From positions 1-64,000 of the forward strand of contig UQMI01000001.1 of assembly GCA_900542045.1 (NCBI GenBank): 64,000 nucleotides of DNA. Reading direction: 5' to 3'. The stretch comes from an uncultured Blautia sp. (GTDB lineage: Bacteria > Bacillota > Clostridia > Lachnospirales > Lachnospiraceae). Position 1 is the stretch's first letter; each line of letters starts with the position of its first letter. Positions 7,624 to 15,676 of this stretch are shown one piece after another. The notes below the pieces were generated by a model. That model was given only the letters and a program-made list of their open reading frames with translations, did not search any database and had not been told where the DNA came from. Position numbers and translations under genes: made by a program.

Positions 7624-8913
7624 ATGTTTGCAGACAGAGCCAAAATTATTATCTGTTCCGGAAAAGGCGGAGACGGACATGTCAGCTTCCGCCGGGAACT
7701 TTATGTACCAAATGGCGGGCCTGACGGCGGAGACGGTGGCCGTGGAGGAGATGTCATTTTTGAAGTGGATAAGGGAATGAACACCTTATCTGAATACCGT
7801 CACAGAAGAAAATATAAAGCACAGAGCGGAGAAGAAGGCGGCAAGAGACGCTGCCACGGTGCCGATGGGGAAGATATCATCTTAAAGGTTCCGGAAGGAA
7901 CGGTGATCCTGGAGGCGGAATCCGGGAAAGTCATTGCGGATATGTCTGGAGAGAATACCCGTCAGGTGGTGCTCAAAGGCGGCAGAGGCGGCAAGGGAAA
8001 TATGCACTATGCCACATCCACCATGCAGGTGCCCAAATACGCTCAGCCCGGGCAGCCGGCACAGGAGCTGGAGGTATGCCTGGAACTGAAGGTCATTGCC
8101 GACGTGGGTCTGGTTGGATTTCCCAATGTGGGAAAATCTACATTCCTTGCAAGAGTGACCAATGCCCAGCCCAAGATCGCCAATTATCATTTTACCACAT
8201 TGAGCCCGAATCTGGGTGTGGTGGATATGGATGGCGGAGGATTTGTCATTGCTGATATTCCGGGACTGATCGAAGGAGCCTCGGAAGGCGTGGGCCTGGG
8301 ACATGAATTTCTCCGTCATGTGGAACGCACCAGAGTCATGATCCATATCGTGGATGCGGCTTCGGTGGAAGGCAGAGATCCTGTGGAAGACATTTATACG
8401 ATCAACCGGGAACTGGCAGCCTATAACGAAGATCTGGCCAGACGGCCCCAGGTGATCGCTGCCAACAAGATCGATGCCATCTATGACCTGGAAGACAGCC
8501 CGGTGAAGCGGCTTCAGGAGGAATTTGAGCCCCAGGGGATCCGGGTGTTTCCCATTTCCGCAGTCAGCGGACAGGGTGTGCAGGAACTGCTGTTCCATGT
8601 GCAGGAACTGCTGGCGCAGAATGAGCAGGAGCCGGTGATATTCCAGCAGGAGTTCTTCCCGGAAGATGTGCTTATTACAGAAAATTTGCCCTATACGGTG
8701 GAAATTTCAGAGGAAGATCCCCACACCTTTATTGTGGAAGGACCCAAGATCGAGAAAATGTTCGGTTATACCAATCTGGATTCGGAAAAGGGATTTGCAT
8801 TTTTCCAGAAATTCCTGAAAGACAGTGGAATTTTGACGGATCTGGAAAACGCCGGTATCCAGGAAGGCGATACGGTGCGTATGTACGGGTTTGAATTCGA
8901 TTATTACAAATAA
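7624..8913 (+). CDS. obgE: GTPase Obg/CgtA, large-subunit assembly factor
   Basis: 429 residues in the usual three domains: the glycine-rich OBG fold (MFADRAKIIICSGKGGDGHV to about residue 158), the G domain with GFPNVGKST, DIPGLIEGA and NKID motifs, and a C-terminal OCT domain (about residue 345 onward). It binds GTP, assists 50S assembly and in Bacillus affects stress and sporulation responses. I start at ATG 7624 because AGGAGG (7609-7614) is 9 bp away; the ATG at 7615 touches the ribosome site. The downstream yhbY, nadD, yqeK and rsfS genes follow the same order as in many Firmicutes. Confidence 0.97.
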   Translation: MFADRAKIIICSGKGGDGHVSFRRELYVPNGGPDGGDGGRGGDVIFEVDKGMNTLSEYRHRRKYKAQSGEEGGKRRCHGADGEDIILKVPEGTVILEAESGKVIADMSGENTRQVVLKGGRGGKGNMHYATSTMQVPKYAQPGQPAQELEVCLELKVIADVGLVGFPNVGKSTFLARVTNAQPKIANYHFTTLSPNLGVVDMDGGGFVIADIPGLIEGASEGVGLGHEFLRHVERTRVMIHIVDAASVEGRDPVEDIYTINRELAAYNEDLARRPQVIAANKIDAIYDLEDSPVKRLQEEFEPQGIRVFPISAVSGQGVQELLFHVQELLAQNEQEPVIFQQEFFPEDVLITENLPYTVEISEEDPHTFIVEGPKIEKMFGYTNLDSEKGFAFFQKFLKDSGILTDLENAGIQEGDTVRMYGFEFDYYK

Positions 8914-8940
8914 ATCCGGATGTAATGGAGGAAATAAGGA

Positions 8941-9231
8941 ATGACAAGTAAACAGAGGGCTTATCTGAAGAGCCTTGCTATGACAATGGATCCGATCCTG
9001 CAGCTGGGGAAAAACGGCGTGACGCCGGAAAATACCGCATCTGTAGCGGAAGCTCTGGAAGCCAGGGAGCTGATCAAGATCAGTGTTCTGCAGAACTGCC
9101 TGTATGACGCAAATGAGATGGCGCAGGTCCTTGCAGAACGTACAAAATCACAGGTTGTTCAGGTAATCGGAAAAAAAATCGTTTTATATAAGGAAGGAAA
9201 AAAAGACAAAAAGAAAATCATTCTTCCTTGA
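8941..9231 (+). CDS. yhbY: YhbY-type CRM-domain RNA-binding protein
   Basis: 96 residues forming one CRM domain: MTSKQRAYLKSLAMTM, then the GKNG loop (QLGKNGVTPE) typical of the fold, and a lysine-rich tail. YhbY binds precursors of the 50S subunit and is linked to ribosome assembly. The gene lies 27 bp after obgE with GGAGG in front, so it is cotranscribed with it. Confidence 0.93.
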   Translation: MTSKQRAYLKSLAMTMDPILQLGKNGVTPENTASVAEALEARELIKISVLQNCLYDANEMAQVLAERTKSQVVQVIGKKIVLYKEGKKDKKKIILP

Positions 9232-9249
9232 CCATAAGGATGGGATCGC

Positions 9250-9870
9250 ATGACAAGACAGAGAATCGGTATTATGGGCGGTACCTTTGACCCGGTTCAT
9301 ATGGGGCATCTGATCATAGGGGAAAAGGCCTATGAACAGCTTCATTTGGATAAAATTTATTTTATGCCTTCCGGGAATCCTCCCCATAAGAAAAACAGAG
9401 CAGGACGGGCCACAGACGAGCAGCGTGTGGAGATGGTCCGCCGTGCCATTTCCACCAATCCGCATTTTGAACTGCAGCTGGTGGAAATGCATGAAGAAGG
9501 CTATTCCTATACGTATCGGACACTGGAAAAACTGAAGCGGGAGAATCCGGACACTGACTATTTCTTTATTATTGGAGCGGATTCTCTGTTTACTCTGGAA
9601 AGCTGGATGAAACCGGAGCGGATTCTGGCCGCCTGCACCATTGTGGTGGCCACCCGGAATCATACCTCCCTGGATCAGTTGAACAGAGAGATTGCCTGTC
9701 TGACCCGGAAATATCAGGGACAGTTTATCCGTCTGGATACCCTGAACATTGATATTTCCTCGGAAATTCTCCGGAGCTGGATCGCGGATCAGAAGAGCAT
9801 CCGGTACTATGTGCCGGATCCTGTGATCTCTTTTATTGAGGAACAGCAGATTTACCAGATGGGGGAGTGA
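9250..9870 (+). CDS. nadD: Nicotinate-nucleotide adenylyltransferase
   Basis: 206 residues. The nucleotidyltransferase motif GGTFDPVHMGH is near the N terminus and the second ATP-binding motif appears as DISSEILRSWI (usually ISSTxIR; the Thr is Glu here). The enzyme makes nicotinate adenine dinucleotide from NaMN and ATP in NAD synthesis, in the cytoplasm. It starts 18 bp after yhbY. The isochorismatase-family gene at 17.7 kb may feed the same pathway by deamidating nicotinamide. Confidence 0.95.
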   Translation: MTRQRIGIMGGTFDPVHMGHLIIGEKAYEQLHLDKIYFMPSGNPPHKKNRAGRATDEQRVEMVRRAISTNPHFELQLVEMHEEGYSYTYRTLEKLKRENPDTDYFFIIGADSLFTLESWMKPERILAACTIVVATRNHTSLDQLNREIACLTRKYQGQFIRLDTLNIDISSEILRSWIADQKSIRYYVPDPVISFIEEQQIYQMGE

Positions 9871-9876
9871 GAAGCT

Positions 9877-10491
9877 ATGAATGGAAAGAACTACGATTTT
9901 GTCAAAATAGAGAAAAAATTAAAAAAATATCTGGATGCGGACCGCTTTGAGCATACCATGGGCGTGATGTATACGTGTGCCTGCCTGGCAATGGTCCACG
10001 ATGCTCCGATCGCAGATGCACAGCTGGCAGGTCTGCTCCATGACTGCGCCAAATGTATTCCCAACAAGGATAAGCTGAAGCTGTGCAAAAAGTACGGAAT
10101 TCCGGTGACTCCCTTTGAAGAAGGGCATCTGTATCTGCTCCATGCAAAGATGGGCGCTTATTTTGCCAAAAAGAAATACGGTGTGACAAATCCTGCCGTT
10201 CTTGATGCGATCACGTATCACACCACGGGAAGAGCAGATATGTCTGTACTGGAAAAGATTGTCTATATCGCAGATTATATTGAACCAAAGCGTACCCGTG
10301 CGCCCAGACTTGGGGAGATCCGGCGTCTGGCATTCCAGGATCTGGATCTTTGCATGTATGAAATTCTGAAGGATACACTGGCATACCTGTCTCAGAACCC
10401 CAAGGATCTGGATCATGCGACAGAAGTTGCCTATGCATATTATGAGTCGCTTTATCGTGAACGGCAGAAGAAAGGAGAATTTGCAGAATGA
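9877..10491 (+). CDS. yqeK: HD-domain Ap4A hydrolase YqeK
   Basis: 204 residues with an HD phosphohydrolase domain: H of FEHTMGV, the LLHDCAK doublet, LLHAKMGAY and the helix ending in YIADYIEPKR. YqeK proteins split diadenosine tetraphosphate symmetrically into two ADP. The nadD-yqeK pairing is conserved in Firmicutes and the genes are 6 bp apart. Translation is coupled to rsfS through an ATGA overlap at the end. Confidence 0.92.
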   Translation: MNGKNYDFVKIEKKLKKYLDADRFEHTMGVMYTCACLAMVHDAPIADAQLAGLLHDCAKCIPNKDKLKLCKKYGIPVTPFEEGHLYLLHAKMGAYFAKKKYGVTNPAVLDAITYHTTGRADMSVLEKIVYIADYIEPKRTRAPRLGEIRRLAFQDLDLCMYEILKDTLAYLSQNPKDLDHATEVAYAYYESLYRERQKKGEFAE

Positions 10492-10862
10492 TGGATGGAA
10501 GAAAAATGGCCGCACTGGCCTGTAAGGCATTGGATGAGAAGAAGGCGATCGATCTGAAAGTAATCGACATTCACCAGGTCTCTGTTATGGCTGATTATTT
10601 TCTGATTACCAGCGGAAGCAATCCCAATCAGGTAAAAGCTCTGATGGACAATGTGGAGGAAACGCTGGGAAGAGCCGGTTATCTTGCCAAACATGTGGAA
10701 GGCACCCAGAATTCCTCCTGGGTTCTGATGGATTACGGCGATGTGATCATTCATATTTTTGATGAAGAAAACCGTCTGTTTTATGATCTGGAGCGGATCT
10801 GGAGAGATGGTACAGTGATCTCCGCAGAGGATCTGGAGAAAGAAGCAGAAGCAAATGGTTGA
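10488..10862 (+). CDS. rsfS: Ribosomal silencing factor RsfS
   Basis: 124 residues of the RsfS/DUF143 fold, with VSVMADYFLITSGSN and SSWVLMDYGDVIIHIF as landmarks. It binds L14 and blocks joining of the subunits under poor nutrition. The first ATG (10488) overlaps the yqeK stop; ATG 10491 is also possible behind AAAGGAG. Last gene of the obgE operon. Confidence 0.95.
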   Translation: MMDGRKMAALACKALDEKKAIDLKVIDIHQVSVMADYFLITSGSNPNQVKALMDNVEETLGRAGYLAKHVEGTQNSSWVLMDYGDVIIHIFDEENRLFYDLERIWRDGTVISAEDLEKEAEANG

Positions 10863-10927
10863 CGATAATATTATTATGTAAACTAAATGTTCTTACTGTG
10901 AAATACAGAGATAAATTCAAATAGATA

Positions 10928-10967
10928 AAGCCCTCCGGACAGGCATTCTGCCTGATTCAGAGGGCTT
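10928..10967. terminator. Bidirectional terminator between rsfS and lexA
   Basis: AAGCCCTC (10928-10935) pairs with GAGGGCTT (10960-10967), and an inner AGGC/GCCT pair extends the stem. T-rich sequence follows on both strands (GTTTTGT on +, TTATCTAT on -), so it can end both converging genes. Confidence 0.75.
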
Positions 10968-11041
10968 GTTTTGTGTCGAAATGATTTACCTGTCTGATTT
11001 CTCTTATTCGAGAAAGAGCAGAAGCGCAGTTCTGCAGATAC

Positions 11042-11662
11042 TTAGCGGAAGAAGCGGAAGACACCGATCACCTTGCCCAGGATCTGCAGATTCTCCCGGA
11101 CGATAATGGGATCCATGTGATCGTTCTCCGGCTGCAGGCGGTAGTAATCCTTCTCCCTGTAAAATGTCTTCACTGTGGCGGAGTCATCCAGAAGCGCCAC
11201 AACCATATCCCCGTTCTCAGCCGTATTCTGCTGGGCCACCAGTACCTGATCCCCGTCAAAAATACCGGCATTGACCATACTGTCTCCCCGGACCTTCAGC
11301 ATAAAGGTCTGTACATTGGGAAGATATTCGGATGGGACAGGAAAGTAGTTCTCAATATTCTCCACAGCCAGCAAAGGCTGTCCGGCAGCCACCGTGCCGA
11401 TCAGAGGAATGTTCACCAGTTCACGGCGGGTCAGATTGAAATTGTCATCTACGATCTCAATAGCCCGGGGCTTGGTGGGGTCCCTGCGGATATAGCCGTT
11501 GCGTTCCAGGGCTTCCAGATGGGAATGTACGGTGGAAGTGGACTTCAGATGAACGGCTTCGCATATTTCCCGCACGGCCGGCGGGAATCCTTTGTTCATG
11601 ATAGTGTTCTTTATGTAATCCAGGATCTCCTGTTGCTTGGTGCTGATCTTGCCATATGCCAT
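11042..11662 (-). CDS. lexA: SOS repressor LexA
   Basis: 206 residues: N-terminal winged helix (KISTKQQEILDYI ... STSTVHSHLEALERNGYI), cleavage site A93-G94 in TVAAGQP, and the peptidase dyad S128 (GDSM) and K165 (ATVKTF). RecA filaments on damaged DNA trigger self-cleavage and lift repression. ATG 11662 lies 8 bp after AGGAGG; a TTG 6 bp upstream is less likely. A LexA-box-like site overlaps its own -35 box, so it is probably autoregulated. It diverges from a small LysM membrane protein, the arrangement seen for lexA and yneA in Bacillus. Confidence 0.97.
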   Translation of the reverse strand: MAYGKISTKQQEILDYIKNTIMNKGFPPAVREICEAVHLKSTSTVHSHLEALERNGYIRRDPTKPRAIEIVDDNFNLTRRELVNIPLIGTVAAGQPLLAVENIENYFPVPSEYLPNVQTFMLKVRGDSMVNAGIFDGDQVLVAQQNTAENGDMVVALLDDSATVKTFYREKDYYRLQPENDHMDPIIVRENLQILGKVIGVFRFFR

Positions 11663-11686
11663 ATGCAATACCTCCTAATTTTGTTT

Positions 11687-11715
11687 ATTCTATCATACTC
11701 TGGGGAAAAATGCAA
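11687..11715 (-). promoter_or_regulatory. lexA promoter
   Basis: On the minus strand TTGCAT (11715-11710), a 17-bp spacer and TAGAAT (11692-11687), placing the start near 11680 and a leader of about 18 nt before the AGGAGG site. Confidence 0.65.
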
Positions 11716-11726
11716 ACAGATATTCG
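11713..11726. promoter_or_regulatory. LexA-box-like operator in the lexA promoter
   Basis: CAAACAGATATTCG differs at two positions from the Gram-positive LexA box CGAACRNRYGTTYG and overlaps the lexA -35 box. A further symmetric motif, CGAAATATGTTCG, lies at 11725-11737. Confidence 0.55.
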
Positions 11727-11758
11727 AAATATGTTCGGTAATCTGTTCGATAAAACGG

Positions 11759-11787
11759 TTGACAAACATGTGTTCGATAAGTATAAT
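11759..11787 (+). promoter_or_regulatory. Consensus sigma-A promoter of the YneA-like gene
   Basis: Perfect TTGACA (11759-11764), 17-bp spacer, perfect TATAAT (11782-11787). Such a strong promoter directly covered by an operator suggests tight repression with a large response to damage. Confidence 0.88.
11763..11776. promoter_or_regulatory. LexA box inside the YneA-like promoter
   Basis: CAAACATGTGTTCG matches CGAACRNRYGTTYG at all but one position and sits between the -35 and -10 boxes, where bound LexA would exclude RNA polymerase. Confidence 0.8.
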
Positions 11788-11803
11788 AAAGGACATAAGA
11801 AAC

Positions 11804-11817
11804 AGAACAGATGTTTG
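11804..11817. promoter_or_regulatory. Second LexA box downstream of the YneA-like promoter
   Basis: AGAACAGATGTTTG matches the box consensus at all but the first base and lies about 10 bp beyond the predicted transcript start, so two repressor dimers could flank the promoter. Confidence 0.7.
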
Positions 11818-11843
11818 GTATTCATACAGGAGGGAGAGTACAG

Positions 11844-12155
11844 ATGAAGAAGATAGGCAGGATCGTGATTGTGTTGGGTATTCTTTTTATTTTATTATTT
11901 CTGACCACAGGTTTTTCGTTCAACAGTCCGGAAGCGGTTGCCATGAACCGGAACACGGTGAAGTATTATACAACGATACAGGTGCATGCAGGGGATTCCC
12001 TCTGGAGCATCGCAGATGAATACATCACACCGGAATATACAGATATGGACAGCTATATACAGGAGATCTGTGCAATCAACGGCATACGGGGAGATCAGAT
12101 CCATCAGGGCAGTTATCTGAATATTCCTTATTATGCAGAGGCCGACGGCAATTAA
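11844..12155 (+). CDS. YneA-like SOS-regulated cell-division suppressor (TM + LysM)
   Basis: A 103-residue protein with a short basic start, one hydrophobic segment (residues about 5-24) and a LysM domain (about 40-97: YYTTIQVHAGDSLWSIADEY ... QGSYLNIPYY). B. subtilis YneA has the same design, is transcribed divergently from lexA, and delays division during SOS. Here the gene is also divergent from lexA and its consensus promoter carries LexA boxes. The start is ATG 11844 behind AGGAGG. The LysM part should be outside the membrane, contacting peptidoglycan. Function is inferred from architecture, position and operators; sequence identity to YneA was not measured. Confidence 0.8.
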   Translation: MKKIGRIVIVLGILFILLFLTTGFSFNSPEAVAMNRNTVKYYTTIQVHAGDSLWSIADEYITPEYTDMDSYIQEICAINGIRGDQIHQGSYLNIPYYAEADGN

Positions 12156-12340
12156 AGGGATGGAGAATGGGAAGGCCGCTGCAAAAGAATGATGCATGTG
12201 CCGAATGTAATTTGGCGCAAGAAGCCTGAATAGAGGCCTGAAGGGCCAGAGCTTTATCCGGGATGATGCAGGAATGAGCCCAGTGCCGGATAAGGACATG
12301 ATGCAGGACTATGATAACGGCAAGAATATAAGAAACTGTG

Positions 12341-12372
12341 AAACAGGGAAACAGGGAAACAGGGAAACAGAG
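12341..12372 (+). repeat. Short tandem repeat, four 8-bp units
   Basis: AAACAGGG occurs three times in a row (12341-12364), followed by AAACAGAG (12365-12372). Such repeats change length by slippage. No gene clearly depends on it. Confidence 0.9.
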
Positions 12373-12435
12373 ACTCCATGGATCCCGGCAGACAGCACAG
12401 CATGGAACATACAGGTGAAGCAGATGTCCTTTTGG

Positions 12436-12518
12436 TCAGCCTGCCGGCTGATACCGGAGCCAGCTTCCTTATTGCAGACAATAAGGAACCATAAGGAAGT
12501 TGATCCGGGCTGGTCAAC
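12436..12518. other. Three consecutive stem-loops
   Basis: TCAGCC-tgcc-GGCTGA (12436-12451); TTCCTTATTG-caga-CAATAAGGAA (12465-12488, perfect 10-bp stem); and GTTGA ... TCAAC (12499-12518). No T-run follows any of them, so they are not ordinary terminators. They could be part of a folded RNA. Confidence 0.5.
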
Positions 12519-12686
12519 GAGTCTCTGTTTTGCTGCGTATGATCTAAATGTATATGTATATGAAGCATACCCGTGATCAAAATGACAGTGATGCAGAATG
12601 TCCAGGAGACAGAAGTACCAGGTGTACAGCAGCCGGGATCTGCAGGGAAGCAGCTGAACAGATAAACCGGCAGAGAGAAGTTTTTA

Positions 12687-12715
12687 TTGCAAAAGTGCTC
12701 CATTTATGCTATTCT
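12687..12715 (+). promoter_or_regulatory. Candidate promoter of the tyrosine recombinase gene
   Basis: TTGCAA (12687-12692), 17-bp spacer, TATTCT (12710-12715). It would give a leader of roughly 240 nt before ATG 12965. Confidence 0.5.
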
Positions 12716-12964
12716 TAATCTATACGACAAACACAGGTTTTTCAAATAGATCGAAGGGAAATTCACTACTTCCCACGAAAACACCTGATTTGTTCCATTA
12801 CATGAACCATTTTACAGCAGGCTTCATTGTATCGAAAAATAAGGAATCTATGCTTCTGATACAGATCAGACTGACACCGCTTTCAGGATTTTTCATTTTC
12901 ATCAGGAGCCTCATCGTTATTGAGACCATTTACTGCATCGAGATCAAGAAAGGAAAGAATCATC

Positions 12965-14041
12965 ATGGCCCAGCAAATGACTTACCATCAGGAAACCGAT
13001 ATACAGAATACGCTCAAGCTCCGGGAAATCCTGCGTACCCTTCCGGAGTTCGTCAAGGATTATTTCCGCGCTATTGAACCCACTACTTCCACGAAAACCA
13101 GAATTTCCTATGCCTACGATCTTCGGATCTTTTTTCAGTTTCTGCAAGAAGAAAATCCCCTTTTCAAGGACTACAAAATGTCTGACTTTACCGTTTCCGT
13201 CCTGGATCAGCTTCAGGCTCTGGATATTGAAGAATATCAGGAATATCTGAAGGTCTATAAATCCGCCGCAGACGACAAGATCATGACCAACGGAGAACGG
13301 GGCCTGAAGAGGAAAATGTCTTCGCTGCGCAGCTTTTATGCCTATTACTTCAAGCGGGAAATGATCAAGACGAATCCGGCTCTGCTGATCGATATGCCAA
13401 AGCTCCATGACAAAAGCATTGTCCGGCTGGACGCCGATGAAGTTGCCATGCTTCTGGATTACATAGAACACTGCGGCGATACGCTCACCGGACAGAAAAA
13501 AGCTTACTACGAAAAGACAAAGGAACGGGATCTGGCACTGATCACTCTCCTGCTGGGTACCGGAATCCGTGTTTCGGAATGTGTGGGGCTGGATGTGGAA
13601 GACATTGATTTTAAGAACAACGGAATCCGTGTGGTACGCAAGGGAGGCAATGAGATGATTGTCTATTTTGGCGAAGAGGTGGAACAGGCACTGAAAAAAT
13701 ATCTGGATGTCCGGGAGAACATCACACCGCTGGAAGGTCACGAACATGCACTCTTCTACTCTACCCAGCGGAAACGGATCGGTGTACAGGCCGTGGAAAA
13801 TCTGGTCAAGAAATATACCAGGGAAATCACCACCACTAAAAAGATCACGCCCCATAAGCTGCGCAGCACCTATGGAACCGCTCTGTATCAGGAAACCGGC
13901 GATATTTATCTGGTGGCCGATGTTCTGGGCCATAAAGATGTAAATACCACCCGTCGCCACTATGCGGCTCTGGGGGATGACAGACGGCGGAAGGCCGCTA
14001 CTGCTGTGCGCCTGCGGGAGACGGGGCCGGAAACAGGCTAA
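12965..14041 (+). CDS. Tyrosine recombinase (XerC/D-like)
   Basis: 358 residues. An N-terminal SAM-like DNA-binding region (about 25-135) precedes the catalytic domain, whose full set of residues is present: R202 (GTGIRVSE), K226 (VRKGG), H297 and R300 (HKLRSTY), H323 (LGHKD) and the nucleophile Y333 (TTRRHYAAL). It should cut and rejoin DNA through a 3'-phosphotyrosine. There is no excisionase, attachment-site pair or cargo nearby, so it looks like a resident recombinase (chromosome dimer resolution or similar) rather than a prophage integrase. The start is ATG 12965 behind GAAAGGAAAG. It follows the YneA-like gene, whereas B. subtilis has a serine recombinase (YneB) at that place. Confidence 0.9.
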   Translation: MAQQMTYHQETDIQNTLKLREILRTLPEFVKDYFRAIEPTTSTKTRISYAYDLRIFFQFLQEENPLFKDYKMSDFTVSVLDQLQALDIEEYQEYLKVYKSAADDKIMTNGERGLKRKMSSLRSFYAYYFKREMIKTNPALLIDMPKLHDKSIVRLDADEVAMLLDYIEHCGDTLTGQKKAYYEKTKERDLALITLLLGTGIRVSECVGLDVEDIDFKNNGIRVVRKGGNEMIVYFGEEVEQALKKYLDVRENITPLEGHEHALFYSTQRKRIGVQAVENLVKKYTREITTTKKITPHKLRSTYGTALYQETGDIYLVADVLGHKDVNTTRRHYAALGDDRRRKAATAVRLRETGPETG

Positions 14042-14056
14042 AGCCTGATACGTAAA

Positions 14057-14096
14057 AAAGCTCCAGTTCCTTTTTGCCTGATGGGAACTGGAGCTT
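14057..14096. terminator. Bidirectional terminator between recombinase and NlpC/P60-like gene
   Basis: AAAGCTCCAGTTCC (14057-14070) and GGAACTGGAGCTTT (14083-14096) form a perfect 14-bp stem. On the minus strand it ends in a run of T; on the plus strand in TTTCT. Confidence 0.88.
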
Positions 14097-14189
14097 TCTG
14101 AGCTCTCGGTCAGCGAAAGCCTTTTGCGGGGCTCTCAAGATTTATTTTCCTGGAGTCGTGTATTTTGTCTGATATTATTGTCTGATGGC

Positions 14190-15542
14190 TCAGGATTCAC
14201 CGAACAGGCTCTGCAGGATCTGCTCTGCCGATTTGCTCTTGAAACCGTCGGGATCACTCAGCACATTGCCTGACCACCGGAAGGAATTGATGGCATCATC
14301 GGTCATATAACTGTACAGATCCGTTGCCCAGGTACGGGATGAAGGCGGATTCTCCTGAATATAGTGACTGTCCAGAGTCTCCTGATAATAACGCTGCATG
14401 TAGGTCTTGGCCAGCCGGATCGCTTCGCTGTCGGCACTGTTGGTGGCCGGATCCGGCGTACCGGCTATCTGCGCACAGGGCGGAGAACAATGAACCAGTA
14501 CGTAGCTGCCGTCGGAACACTGGCCGATGACGATCCACACATGGCCGTAGGCCTGGGGATCACCCGGCTGATAGAATTTGCGGCAGACAATATCGCCGGC
14601 TTTGAACCGGCCCTTATAGCCGTTCTTGGCAAGGGCGCTGTGGGAATAATTGGTTCCCCATCCCCAGCTGGCGTATGTGCGGGCCATATCATAGGATTTT
14701 ACCACATATCCGTTGTATCCAAGATGGGAGGTCTTTCCCATGAGCTGGTAAGTGCTCCATCCCACAAATCCGGAACAGTCCATCCCTGCGGGCACAGATG
14801 TGGAGGTGCAGTACGGCGGCTGCCATCCGCCTCCCAGGACGTAATCCGTGGGCCCTACCGCACGGAGCGCTTCCAGAAGATAATTCCGAAGGGTCTTGGT
14901 ACCCGTGGACTTTTGCAGCTGGTTTTTGGACGTCGGGGCATCTGTCTGGATCTTCTCCGTCTTGATCAGCTCACCCTTCGAATTAAAAGTACGGCGGTAA
15001 CCGCTCATATTGTAGGTGCCAACGGCTGCAGCCCCTTTGTTCTTCCCGGTCATGGCCAGATAATATTTCTTGCCTTCATGAGCAAACCAGCCAGTGCGGA
15101 CGGTACCGTCGGTGTTGATATAATAACGGCGTCCTTCAATGGTATGCCAGCCGGAACGATACCGGATGCCATTGCGGCTGAAGCGGTATTTTCCGGAAGG
15201 GATTTCCAGCCATCCGGTCACCATTTTTCCGGAATTGTCCAGATAATATACTTTGCTTTTCCAGGTGATAAAGGTATTCTTTGCCATTACCCCTGTCTTG
15301 GGCTTCAGATAATACCAGTATCCTTTATCTTTTACCCAGTTGTTTGTTATTTTTTTACTGTTCTGATAATAATACCAGTTGCCGCCGGAGGACTGATACC
15401 ATCCGTTCCGCACTGCTGCCTCCACAGTCTGCGCCGACATTTCCTGGTGCCCCATGGTGAATGTGCCGAAAACCACGCCGGACAGGATCAGTCCGGTCAG
15501 CAGAAGCGGCCGCCACCACGGCTTCTTTTTCATTTTCCCCAT
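14190..15542 (-). CDS. Secreted wall-binding protein with NlpC/P60-like amidase domain
   Basis: About 450 residues. A signal peptide (KKKPWWRPLLLTGLILSG ... SAQTVEA) is followed by about six aromatic cell-wall-binding repeats of the WYYY/GKMVTGW type (residues about 45-205), a linker, and a C-terminal cysteine peptidase-like domain with the nucleophile in GMDCSGFVGW and the histidine in AYGHVWIVIG. It probably cuts peptidoglycan stem peptides outside the cell while the repeats hold it to the wall polymer. I start at ATG 15542 (MGKMKKKPWW), preceded by GGGGG; the frame is open further upstream. Substrate bond and exact peptidase family (NlpC/P60 or CHAP) are uncertain. Confidence 0.82.
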   Translation of the reverse strand: MGKMKKKPWWRPLLLTGLILSGVVFGTFTMGHQEMSAQTVEAAVRNGWYQSSGGNWYYYQNSKKITNNWVKDKGYWYYLKPKTGVMAKNTFITWKSKVYYLDNSGKMVTGWLEIPSGKYRFSRNGIRYRSGWHTIEGRRYYINTDGTVRTGWFAHEGKKYYLAMTGKNKGAAAVGTYNMSGYRRTFNSKGELIKTEKIQTDAPTSKNQLQKSTGTKTLRNYLLEALRAVGPTDYVLGGGWQPPYCTSTSVPAGMDCSGFVGWSTYQLMGKTSHLGYNGYVVKSYDMARTYASWGWGTNYSHSALAKNGYKGRFKAGDIVCRKFYQPGDPQAYGHVWIVIGQCSDGSYVLVHCSPPCAQIAGTPDPATNSADSEAIRLAKTYMQRYYQETLDSHYIQENPPSSRTWATDLYSYMTDDAINSFRWSGNVLSDPDGFKSKSAEQILQSLFGES

Positions 15543-15676
15543 ATACGTTTCCCCCAACTTGTATCTGCAAAGTTCGGAACCATACTTATGCAAAAATAAC
15601 AATAGTATATCCGAAATGTTACGAATTTATTATAACCAAAGGAGACAGACAAGTCAAGGCTGCGCTTCTCTCTTCG

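Larger units (their letters stand above)
12156..12964. other. 809-bp gene-free stretch between the YneA-like gene and the recombinase
   Basis: No convincing coding frame: a 100-codon frame at 12274-12576 and a frame at 12706-13077 lack recognisable domains and good ribosome sites. The stretch holds a four-unit 8-bp repeat (12341-12372), three successive stem-loops (12436-12518), a candidate promoter (12687-12715) and the long leader of the recombinase gene. It may encode a structured RNA or be the remains of a lost gene. Confidence 0.6.

Noticed and set aside
12341..12372. Possible CRISPR
   Set aside because: Four adjacent 8-bp units without spacers and no cas genes; simple tandem repeat.
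12254..13077. Open frames in the spacer between the YneA-like gene and recombinase (both strands)
   Set aside because: No recognisable family, weak start signals, composition unlike coding; one reads across the 8-bp repeat. Treated as non-coding.
12944..13960. 338-codon minus-strand frame opposite the recombinase
   Set aside because: The plus-strand frame has all catalytic residues of a tyrosine recombinase; the antisense frame has none of a known family.
12965..14041. Prophage or integrative element at the recombinase
   Set aside because: No structural phage genes, relaxase, excisionase, tRNA target or flanking att repeats were found; neighbours are chromosomal.
14364..15599. 411-codon plus-strand frame
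   Set aside because: Antisense to the secreted NlpC/P60-like gene, which has signal peptide and repeats; shadow of a GC-biased gene.
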